From positions 1 to 35,606 of the forward strand of contig NZ_RBEE01000034.1 of the NCBI RefSeq assembly GCF_003725795.1: a stretch of DNA of 35,606 nt. The letters run 5' to 3'. Position 1 is the stretch's first letter; each line of letters begins with the position of its first letter. The notes below the pieces were generated by a model, which worked only from the letters and a program-made list of their open reading frames with translations, made no database searches and was not told the DNA's origin. The position numbers and the translations under genes were made by a program. The DNA comes from Pedobacter jejuensis. Its GTDB lineage: Bacteria; Bacteroidota; Bacteroidia; Sphingobacteriales; Sphingobacteriaceae. This document shows, one piece after another, positions 15,247-21,199 of this stretch.

Positions 15247-15566
15247 AAATCAAGCAATATGAGGTCTTTTGGATTTCTTTAGACCCTACTCAGGGAAGCG
15301 AAATGGCGAAAACAAGGCCATGCGTAGTAGTAAGCCCTGATGAAATGAATGAATTTCTGCGAACCCTGATCATTATCCCCATTACATCTACCGTTAAAAC
15401 CTATCCTTGGCGCATATCCTGCGTTATTTCCAATAAGCAAGGCTCTATCGCTACTGATCAAATTAAAGTAATAGACAGAGCTCGTATCGGATCAAAAATA
15501 GGGAAACTATCTAAAAGTGAAATAGGGCTTTTAAAGGATGCCTTACATAAGATGTTAATCGATTAA
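15240..15566 (+). CDS. mazF: MazF/PemK-type mRNA interferase toxin
   Basis: A toxin of about 108 residues, starting MVKIKQYEVFWISLDPTQGS. The family pattern is clear: GSEMAKTRPCVVVSPDEMNE, LIIIPITSTVKTYPWRI, GSIATDQIKVIDRARI and a final helix. These hold the conserved Arg and Thr of the PemK/MazF fold that cleaves RNA at short sequences. ATG 15240 is chosen because the domain begins there; an in-frame ATG at 15234 would add two residues. It overlaps mazE by 7 bases. The length is normal and no defect is visible, so the pair is probably functional. Confidence 0.92.
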   Translation: MVKIKQYEVFWISLDPTQGSEMAKTRPCVVVSPDEMNEFLRTLIIIPITSTVKTYPWRISCVISNKQGSIATDQIKVIDRARIGSKIGKLSKSEIGLLKDALHKMLID

Positions 15567-15677
15567 TTTTTTTTCTTAAACGTAGGTCAAAAGACCGATA
15601 AATATCTGTCAAAAAATTAATATGGCATATATGATTACCGATAAAAAGGTTAAATTAAGCATATCATATAATTATCC

Positions 15678-15997
15678 ATGAACTACTTTGATCTATCCGA
15701 CATCGACCCAGAAAAACATACCAAAGTAAAGAATCACTTACTCTGGGAGGTAGATCAGGATAGTTTTGATTATTTTAGAACTAGTCAAATTGTTGTTGAA
15801 CGAGTTGTGCAGAGAGGAGATATAGATGATTGGCTTACTATTTAAATCTCTATGGATACGAAGGTGTACGGGAAAAAATAAAGCTCATCCTTTACCTTAA
15901 TGGCATAGATATGAACTTCGTTCATGTTATTTTTGAAATTCCATGGAAAGAACTAAAATGCTACACCAATAAACAGACAGGCAGGCAAGGGAACTGA
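15678..15997 (+). pseudogene. DUF6922-like protein, frameshifted
   Basis: From ATG 15678 the frame reads MNYFDLSDIDPEKHTKVKNH and on to DIDDWLTI, then meets a TAA at 15843-15845. One base further on, the +1 frame continues the same protein: NLYGYEGVREKIKLILYLNG, then FVHVIFEIPWKELKCYTNKQ, ending at TGA 15995-15997. Together they make about 106 residues resembling DUF6922 proteins, which in Bacteroidota often precede AbiEii-type nucleotidyltransferase toxins (from memory, not checked). No such toxin follows here. A single-base loss near 15844, or a sequencing error, explains the break. ATATGAT/ATCATAT inverted repeats lie just upstream. Confidence 0.55.
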
Positions 15998-16003
15998 GAA
16001 CAT

Positions 16004-16228
16004 TGATTACTCTATAATTACGAGTATCATAAGATGATTGTAAAGGGAGCCAAAGCGAGGTAGTTCCACCAAATACAGATTCTATTGTTAAGGCAAGATC
16101 AGGAGTAATATCTCTTCTACCATTCAATATATTGGATAACGCTGATCGACTAACACCTAACAATTCGGATGCTCTTGTAAGATCCAAATTTCTATTTTTA
16201 ATAGTTCACCTGGATGATATAATTTCAT
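16004..16228 (-). pseudogene. higA: HigA/VapI-type antitoxin, decayed
   Basis: The middle frame reads NLDLTRASELLGVSRSALSN, ILNGRRDITPDLALTIESVF and GGTTSLWLPLQSSYD, a clear HigA-type helix-turn-helix antitoxin. The expected N-terminus MKLYHPGELLK is present upstream at about 16196-16228 but in another frame, with roughly 15-20 bases missing between the parts. At the other end a further shift gives YDLVIIE and a stop near 16007. Left in one frame, the protein would run antisense into the DUF6922-like gene, with an unrelated tail. No HigB toxin is adjacent. I read this as a pseudogene, though a rescued product of about 86 residues cannot be excluded. Confidence 0.6.
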
Positions 16229-16270
16229 TTTCCTTTCTATTATCATGCTAATTTTGTTTGATACATTCTG

Positions 16271-16283
16271 GATTTATGTATTT
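16271..16283. promoter_or_regulatory. Extra GATTTATGTATTT half-site upstream of higA
   Basis: The 13 bases GATTTATGTATTT are identical to 14151-14163, part of the 24-bp palindrome. They lie about 43 bases upstream of the higA remnant and may be one more site of the shared operator family, or chance in AT-rich DNA. Confidence 0.3.
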
Positions 16284-16292
16284 CAAAAATGG

Positions 16293-16520
16293 TTAAAATT
16301 TAATCGTAAATGCAGCATCAGCCGAAGGTGATAAGCCACTAGTGCGGGCGGGATTTTCCTTAATTTCTATAATCCTTAAATTGTCTCCACCATCTACAGC
16401 CATGGCACCACATGAGCATACCACCATATCATACTGGCCATTACTTGTCAGTACATTTCCGCAGTTAAAACACGCCGCCTGATTTGATTCCAAATCAGGC
16501 TTACCGATTAATATCTCCAT
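16293..16520 (-). CDS. Small zinc-ribbon protein (DUF7695-like)
   Basis: A 75-residue protein. Residues about 14-48 hold ACFNCGNVLTSNGQYDMVVC followed by SCGAMAVDGGDNLRI: two CxxC/CxC knuckles (CFNC and CSC) that make a zinc ribbon, ending in the VDGG motif of DUF7695-like proteins. There is no DNA-binding or catalytic motif beyond the ribbon, so the function is unknown. The C-terminal tail (RTSGLSPSADAAFTIKF) is not part of the domain. Its start is preceded by an inverted repeat, ATATACGAATAT (16521-16532) and ATATCCGTATAT (16537-16548), which may be an operator. It lies between the TA region and the transfer origin. Confidence 0.7.
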   Translation of the reverse strand: MEILIGKPDLESNQAACFNCGNVLTSNGQYDMVVCSCGAMAVDGGDNLRIIEIKENPARTSGLSPSADAAFTIKF

Positions 16521-16548
16521 ATATACGAATATACAAATATCCGTATAT
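16521..16548 (-). promoter_or_regulatory. Inverted repeat upstream of the zinc-ribbon gene
   Basis: ATATACGAATAT (16521-16532) and ATATCCGTATAT (16537-16548) form a near-perfect dyad (one mismatch) with a 4-base spacer, directly abutting the start codon. A likely autoregulatory site. Confidence 0.45.
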
Positions 16549-16571
16549 ATTATTTCAGTTGACCTTCAACA

Positions 16572-16700
16572 AAAAGCCCTATGCCTGGGCTTTTCATTTC
16601 GGTCCCGGCTTTACAAAATGCATCCCTTGTTGGGCTGATTTTGAGAAAGCCGGAGATATTTATTATAAAACCCTTGGACGGGGTTTTATAATAAATATCT
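16572..16700 (+). other. oriT: Candidate oriT: three consecutive hairpins upstream of mobC
   Basis: Three inverted repeats follow each other. AAAAGCCC (16572-16579) pairs with GGGCTTTT (16587-16594). CCGGCTTT (16605-16612) pairs with AAAGCCGG (16646-16653). A perfect 20-bp stem, AGATATTTATTATAAAACCC (16654-16673) with its complement at 16681-16700, closes on a 7-base loop and abuts the second hairpin. A strong perfect inverted repeat within about 200 bases upstream of relaxosome genes is the usual layout of an oriT. The nick site cannot be assigned; the G-rich stretch at 16720-16730 after the stem is a candidate region. The first hairpin could instead be a terminator. Confidence 0.6.
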
Positions 16701-16877
16701 TAGCGATCGTAAAGAAGCGAGGGGGGGCAGATGTATATACATTTCGTTTCACTACATTATATCCATCGCCATCCCTCGCAAAAAAGCTTAACGCTGCGCT
16801 ACTTTTTTGGGTTCAAAGCCCAGGACAAAGCGCTTCGCTATTGTCAACGGTCTTTAATCAAAAACAAGTTTTTGAAG

Positions 16878-17168
16878 ATGGAAAAAGAAACCAATATTAT
16901 CCTTAGGGTGTCCCCAACGGATAAAAAAATCATCCAGGACAAGGCCACCGAAGCAGGCACTTCGGTAAGCGAGTATGCCCGGAAGATGCTGCTTAGTGGC
17001 AGCATCATTAAGATCGAAGGGGAAGAAAAAAAGACGCTGAACGGAATTGCCAATAACCTGAACCAACTCACCAGGCATGCCAACGCCACCGGCATTATTC
17101 CGTCAGAAGTGACCAGTACTTTGAGAGAACTTATAGAAAAAATACGCTATGCCTACCGCAAACGCTAA
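16878..17168 (+). CDS. mobC: MobC-like relaxosome accessory protein
   Basis: A 96-residue protein, MEKETNIILRVSPTDKKIIQ onward, with the ribbon-helix-helix start and AGTSVSEYARKMLLSG motif of MobC-type mobilisation proteins, followed by NGIANNLNQLTRHAN, a segment typical of this family. It binds oriT and helps the relaxase reach its nick site. ATG 16878 is chosen because the RHH strand begins there; upstream in-frame codons to 16731 overlap the oriT side and are low-complexity. Its end overlaps the relaxase start by 20 bases, so the two are translationally coupled. Confidence 0.88.
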   Translation: MEKETNIILRVSPTDKKIIQDKATEAGTSVSEYARKMLLSGSIIKIEGEEKKTLNGIANNLNQLTRHANATGIIPSEVTSTLRELIEKIRYAYRKR

Positions 17169-18711
17169 CACCGGAAACGGATTTTCCAAGGCGATATCCT
17201 ACGCCCTGCAGGAAGCTAAAAAGTATCCTGAAGAGACACGTGCAAAAGTTCTCGAGCTGAACCAGGTTTACGGCTCGAGCAAGGAAATGGGAAAGCAAAT
17301 GCGGGAGGTGGCCGATGACCGGAAGACTGCTTTAAAACCAGTGCTGCATGTGCAGATTAATTTTCATCCGGATGAAAAATTAAGCAAGGCACAAGCGGAG
17401 CAGGCCATTGACAGTATTTTGAAAGATATCGGAATTGAAAAGGACAACCACCAGTATGTGGTGGTGCAACACAAAGACAAAGCACATGATCATTACCATG
17501 TCGTAGCCAACCGGGTAGGAATGGACGGGGAGCTGCTCAATGATCACCGAATTAAAGACCGCCTGCAGGTTGCTTGCGATAAAGTTGAGCAAGAGCAGGG
17601 GCTCAGGCCAACACAAGGGAGAACAGTTATGTATGATCAAAGCCAAATAAATGGATTTAGATATGCTACAGCAAAAGAAAAACAGATAAACAAAAAGCAA
17701 AAAGAGAATAAGCCAATACGAGACAAAAACCCTAAGATTATGGAGCGGAAAACCGAAATCCGCGACCAGTTGAAAAAAGTGCTATCTAAAAAAGAGATCG
17801 ATAGCCCTGAAAAATTGAAATCAGAACTAGAAAAAAGAGGTGTTGACATTCAATTTTCCGAGAATAAGAATGGGATATCCGGCATCAGCTTCAGAAAAGA
17901 CAACATTTCTGTAAAAGGGTCTGCTATAAACTACAAATGGAGCGATTTAAGCAAGGTGCTAGAGGAAAACAATGCTAATAATGAACAATTAAAAAATGTC
18001 GCCCCACAACGCGCTAAACCTGTGTTAGCGGAGGATATGGAAAAGCAAAAGGATAAGAACATTTTCAAAGCAGATATCCCGAGCAAAGAAAATTTTGAAA
18101 TTCTAGACATTGAGACCCCTTCAGCAGAGGTAAAAAAAGAGGGATTACAGCCCACCCCGGAGGAAAAGAAAGAGCATGACTTTATTAAGGATTATAACCC
18201 TCGGGTAGAAAGTGCTATGGAGGAGATTAAAAAGGAATTGGAAAAAGGAAATATTGATGTAAAAGTTTCTGCCATTATGGAAAAGCATGGTTTCAAAGAG
18301 GGAACAGACCGATTTATTTATTCAAATGGACAAATGAAAACAAGCATTAAAAAAGCCACTTTTGAACGACCTATAAAAGATGTAAAAGAGCAGTTTGCGT
18401 GGTTTAAGGACAGCGAAAAGCGATATCATGAGCTGATGCAGCAGGAGCCTAAAAAAATCACGGTATTGGACAAATTAACAGGTCGCGGCAAAGAAAAGGA
18501 AAATGCGAATTATAAATTACAGAGGGAGAAAAAGGATGCTGTTAAGCCCGAATTCAAGCCTCAGGTACGTGGAATGGGAAGCCGAGACCTTACCCTTACT
18601 TCAAAATTTGAAAACAGAGAATATGAGTATAAACGGCAGCTGCAATTAAAAGAAATGTTTTCGAATAAAAACGAGCAGGAACAGAGTCAAAAAAGGGGAT
18701 TAAGGAGATAG
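17149..18711 (+). CDS. mobA: Relaxase/mobilisation nuclease (MobA/VirD2 type)
   Basis: A 520-residue relaxase that nicks oriT and pilots the strand during transfer. The N-terminal 150 residues hold the nuclease fold: AISYALQEAKK, LHVQINFHPDE and the metal-binding three-histidine motif in HKDKAHDHYHVVANRV, followed by NDHRIKDRLQVACDKVEQEQ. The rest is long, charged and helical (many KE-rich stretches), as in Bacteroidota mobilisation relaxases; residues 230-270 (IQFSENKNGISGISF) resemble the small domain that often follows the nuclease. No coupling protein or mating-pair genes are present, so transfer would need a helper element. It overlaps mobC and is followed by an opposite-strand small peptide gene. 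Confidence 0.9.
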   Translation: MPTANANTGNGFSKAISYALQEAKKYPEETRAKVLELNQVYGSSKEMGKQMREVADDRKTALKPVLHVQINFHPDEKLSKAQAEQAIDSILKDIGIEKDNHQYVVVQHKDKAHDHYHVVANRVGMDGELLNDHRIKDRLQVACDKVEQEQGLRPTQGRTVMYDQSQINGFRYATAKEKQINKKQKENKPIRDKNPKIMERKTEIRDQLKKVLSKKEIDSPEKLKSELEKRGVDIQFSENKNGISGISFRKDNISVKGSAINYKWSDLSKVLEENNANNEQLKNVAPQRAKPVLAEDMEKQKDKNIFKADIPSKENFEILDIETPSAEVKKEGLQPTPEEKKEHDFIKDYNPRVESAMEEIKKELEKGNIDVKVSAIMEKHGFKEGTDRFIYSNGQMKTSIKKATFERPIKDVKEQFAWFKDSEKRYHELMQQEPKKITVLDKLTGRGKEKENANYKLQREKKDAVKPEFKPQVRGMGSRDLTLTSKFENREYEYKRQLQLKEMFSNKNEQEQSQKRGLRR

Positions 18712-18731
18712 CGTTCAATATTATGAATAGA

Positions 18732-18848
18732 CTATTCTAAATATGTTTTTAATAAAGTAAGCAAAGCAGCAACTATAGGCATAACCCAGTTTAGTACATC
18801 TTTAATTGTAATTTTTTCTTTTTGCGGTTTTTGAATTTGTTTTTTCAT
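18732..18848 (-). CDS. 38-residue putative membrane peptide
   Basis: On the minus strand, ATG (18846-18848) to TAG encodes MKKQIQKPQKEKITIKDVLN followed by WVMPIVAALLTLLKTYLE. A very basic N-terminus precedes a 16-residue hydrophobic helix. It faces the relaxase gene, with the stops 20 bases apart. The clean shape and lack of overlap with another gene suggest a real small protein, perhaps membrane-associated. I know no family for it. A toxin-like peptide or a transfer-related factor are both possible. Confidence 0.45.
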   Translation of the reverse strand: MKKQIQKPQKEKITIKDVLNWVMPIVAALLTLLKTYLE

Positions 18849-18864
18849 TGTGGTTTTTATCTAT

Positions 18865-18931
18865 AAATACTTCGCTAAAAGTATTTCTATCATTTATTTG
18901 CCGAAAGGACAGCAAAAAAGATGAAATGATA
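18865..18931 (+). other. Structured gap: two adjacent hairpins
   Basis: AAATACTT (18865-18872) pairs with AAGTATTT (18879-18886), and TATCATTT (18888-18895) pairs with AAATGATA (18924-18931). A third stem, GCGTG/CACGC, lies near 18966-18981, and CCTGC-GAA-GCAGG at 19039-19051. This 200-base gap between the membrane peptide and the next gene holds no convincing protein gene and could encode a small RNA. Confidence 0.25.
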
Positions 18932-19065
18932 AACGACAAGAAAAAACCGCCCTTAAAAAGGCGCCTGCGTGCTTCGCCACGCTTAAGCAATTACGGTGAA
19001 GACAATATTTGGATTAGCATTCCCCTAAAAACTACATGCCTGCGAAGCAGGAAAAAACTCATAGT

Positions 19066-19305
19066 ATGAAAAAATACACAAAACCTTATGCTGATGGAGG
19101 CATATTTGTTTCCCTAGAGGATTTTATTAATCTTCTTGATCAGGCCGAGTATGCCAGCCCATTATACGCTAAACTGGAAGAGATCGTAAAGACTTCTTTT
19201 CCCTCTCTTACTGCCCAATTACCAAAAGAACAGGTGGCTTTATTGGTCAAATTAGAGGAAATACAGGAAAAGAACCTGAACCAAAGCAAAAAAGACCAGA
19301 ACTAG
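19066..19305 (+). CDS. Small soluble protein of unknown function
   Basis: About 79 residues: MKKYTKPYADGGIFVSLEDF followed by INLLDQAEYASPLYAKLEEI. Mostly helical, with no signal peptide, cysteines or membrane segments. I do not recognise it. ATG 19066 is chosen over 19036 because the first ten codons of the longer form fall in a CCTGC-GAA-GCAGG hairpin. It closes the mobilisation region and precedes an IS remnant. A plasmid-accessory role is only a guess. Confidence 0.5.
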   Translation: MKKYTKPYADGGIFVSLEDFINLLDQAEYASPLYAKLEEIVKTSFPSLTAQLPKEQVALLVKLEEIQEKNLNQSKKDQN

Positions 19306-19454
19306 ACTAGCTTGGTGTTTTTGACAGTATTTCTTTTTTTTGCTGTTGGACATTCACTAGTTCTATTCTTAGAAAACGACCGTGGCTGTTGCACAACTCC
19401 AATAAATATCATTTTTTGCTTTCATAAGTTTACTGAAATTCGTAAATTAAAGGC

Positions 19455-19711
19455 ATGCAAGGCAGAAAGGACTATACCGAAAAGCTGTTCACCAGCTTCC
19501 AGTTATCAAGCCGGGTTCCAAAGGAAAACCTGTACCGCAAACTACGCGAAACGCTTGATCTTAGCTTTTTATACAAAGACACAAAAGAACTTTATGGCAA
19601 GACCGGCAACCCATCGATTGATCCAGTAGTCTTTTTTAAGCTACTGCTTACCTAGAGAACCTAACTTCTGACCGAAAATTGGTAGAGCATTGCTCCATTC
19701 TGGTTTATCCA
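19455..19711 (+). pseudogene. IS1182-type transposase, N-terminal remnant
   Basis: The frame from ATG 19455 reads MQGRKDYTEKLFTSFQLSSR and ends PSIDPVVFFKLLLT before a stop; this is the usual start of IS1182-family transposases. About 5 bases appear lost at 19652-19656, after which the next frame continues LENLTSDRKLVEHCS, as expected for the family, then decays. The catalytic DDE residues are absent. A few weakly similar residues (GIPWNGEF) occur near 19750. Inactive. Confidence 0.7.
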
Positions 19712-20083
19712 ATCAAATAAGTTTTGCTGTTTTTGATAAAAATTATTTAGGGATACCCTGGAATGGTGAGTTTGCTAACGTTTGAGCATTCTCAAGGAAT
19801 AATAGGAGGAGTTAGTAATTTAAAATTCGGTTCATTAGATGGAAACTAACCTATCCACAAGATTTTATAAGCTATACGCCAATCTTATTTATTGATTTCT
19901 TAAGTTGTATCCTGCATTTGTAGCTTTGTGTCCTGATTTTTTACCATTCTGTCCCGGATTTGTTGTTTTAGCTGGAAGGGAAAGAAAAAGAATTAATATA
20001 GTTTTTATATTAGTATTATCATTTACAGGAATCCTTAATAGCAAAAACAAACATATTCAATTTAAATTTAAAACTCCCTTATT
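19712..20083. other. Gene-free stretch upstream of the secreted peptide
   Basis: No convincing gene. The first part is probably decayed IS1182 sequence. TAGCTTTG at 19921-19928 fits the -7 consensus TAnnTTTG and could be a promoter for the peptide gene, giving a leader of about 150 bases, though the -33 element is unclear. Confidence 0.3.
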
Positions 20084-20308
20084 ATGAAAAAAGTACTATT
20101 ACTTAGTGCATTGGCAATGATGAATATTGCCACTTTTGCCGGAACAATTGCTAAAACTAACAGCCAATGTACTGCGCATTATTATTTAACCGTGTTTGAT
20201 GGTGGCAAAGAATACTTAATTGCTACCGAAGTTACCGCCTCGACATGCGCGAATGCGATGGCTGCTGCAAAAGGTACTGCTATAGATATATACAACCAAG
20301 CTTTTTAA
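20084..20308 (+). CDS. Small secreted peptide with two cysteines, unknown function
   Basis: A 74-residue protein. Residues 1-19 (MKKVLLLSALAMMNIATFA) are a clear signal peptide. The mature part of about 55 residues has two cysteines (28 and 55) that could form a disulfide, flanking a strand-like segment AHYYLTVFDGGKEYLIATEV. The second half is Ala-rich and helical. I do not recognise the family. It has its own strong terminator 18 bases downstream and is followed by a GLPGLI-family gene and a TonB-receptor-like gene in the same orientation. It could be a periplasmic partner, a ligand or a secreted substrate of that pair; this is inference from position. Confidence 0.7.
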   Translation: MKKVLLLSALAMMNIATFAGTIAKTNSQCTAHYYLTVFDGGKEYLIATEVTASTCANAMAAAKGTAIDIYNQAF

Positions 20309-20325
20309 GTATTTTTTCTTTTCAG

Positions 20326-20361
20326 AAGTGCATTACTATAAATATGGTAATGCACTTTTTA
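20326..20361 (+). terminator. Intrinsic terminator after the secreted peptide gene
   Basis: AAGTGCATTAC (20326-20336) and GTAATGCACTT (20347-20357) are perfectly complementary with a 10-base loop, followed by a T run. It separates the peptide gene from the GLPGLI gene and suggests separate, or partly read-through, transcription. Confidence 0.85.
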
Positions 20362-20433
20362 TTTAAACCAAACAGTCATTATAAAAAGATTCTTTTATAC
20401 TTTAGCTACCAGTAATTTTACAGAAATAATCCT

Positions 20434-21195
20434 ATGAAATTTAATACCCTGCTTATTGCATTTTTTTTCAGTCTCCTAAATATTAGTGTATATGCTCAGA
20501 TGAAAGGTAAGCTTACCTATAAGCTAACTAGCAATGATGAAAAAATGGGTAGACGTGAGATGGACAAAGTTGTTTTTTTTACGGACAAAGGCTCTGTTGA
20601 ATTTAACGTAGATAAACGTGCTGAAGATTTGAATCAAGACAATGATGAATCGAAAGGATATCTGGTATTCAAGAACAAAAAGACGGATTTTATTTACAAA
20701 AATTTTGCAAAAAAAAGCTTATACTTTAGGGGATTAGTTGGAAAAACCGGTTACTTAACAGCTGATACTTTACTTAATTTTAAGTGGAAAATAACCAAGG
20801 AAAAAAGTAAGATCGCCAATTACAACTGCGTTAAAGCTACAACTAAATTCAGAGGGCGAAATTATGTTGCCTGGTATACTGAAGATATTGCATTGCAAAA
20901 TGGCCCATGGAAATTTTGCGGCTTACCTGGCTTAATTATCAAAGTAGCGGATGATCAGAATATGTTCAGTTATCAACTGACTGGAATTGATTTAAAAGCA
21001 AAATTCGACCCTAAAACCGTCGCCATTCCAAGCGTTTATGCAAATGATAAGGCAATAACGTATAAAGAATATATGATTCTTTACAAAAAGAAACTTGAAG
21101 CCTTCGCTAAGCTTTCAAAAGTTACCACTTCGGGAAAGGATGGCAGTTATGGCACTGTATCGATAACACTTCCAGCTGAAATGGAAAAATTTTAA
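20434..21195 (+). CDS. GLPGLI-family secreted protein
   Basis: A 253-residue protein with a signal peptide (residues 1-21, ending NISVYAQ). The family signature GLPGLI lies at 163-168 in the context NGPWKFCGLPGLIIKVAD. The rest is mostly beta structure, with the characteristic YNCVKATTKFRGRNYVAWYT just before the signature. This Bacteroidota family is periplasmic or surface-linked and of unknown biochemical role, and is often found beside TonB-dependent or outer-membrane barrel proteins. The next gene, a receptor-like protein, begins 4 bases after its stop, so the two form an operon and probably work together at the outer membrane. Confidence 0.88.
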   Translation: MKFNTLLIAFFFSLLNISVYAQMKGKLTYKLTSNDEKMGRREMDKVVFFTDKGSVEFNVDKRAEDLNQDNDESKGYLVFKNKKTDFIYKNFAKKSLYFRGLVGKTGYLTADTLLNFKWKITKEKSKIANYNCVKATTKFRGRNYVAWYTEDIALQNGPWKFCGLPGLIIKVADDQNMFSYQLTGIDLKAKFDPKTVAIPSVYANDKAITYKEYMILYKKKLEAFAKLSKVTTSGKDGSYGTVSITLPAEMEKF

Positions 21196-21199
21196 AATT

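Noticed and set aside
15927..16187. HigA as an intact 86-residue protein
   Set aside because: The N-terminus found in all relatives lies upstream in another frame, and the last 35 residues are antisense to another gene, so a pseudogene fits better.
16484..16906. 140-residue plus-strand frame across the oriT region
   Set aside because: Its residues come from the hairpin arms and it overlaps the start of mobC in another frame; composition and the absence of any family pattern argue against coding.
18802..19069. Frames of 60-75 residues in the structured gap
   Set aside because: Low-complexity Lys/Phe/Ser residues arising from hairpins; no start signal or family pattern.
19312..19629. 105-residue plus-strand frame over the IS1182 remnant
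   Set aside because: It is out of frame with the recognisable transposase sequence.
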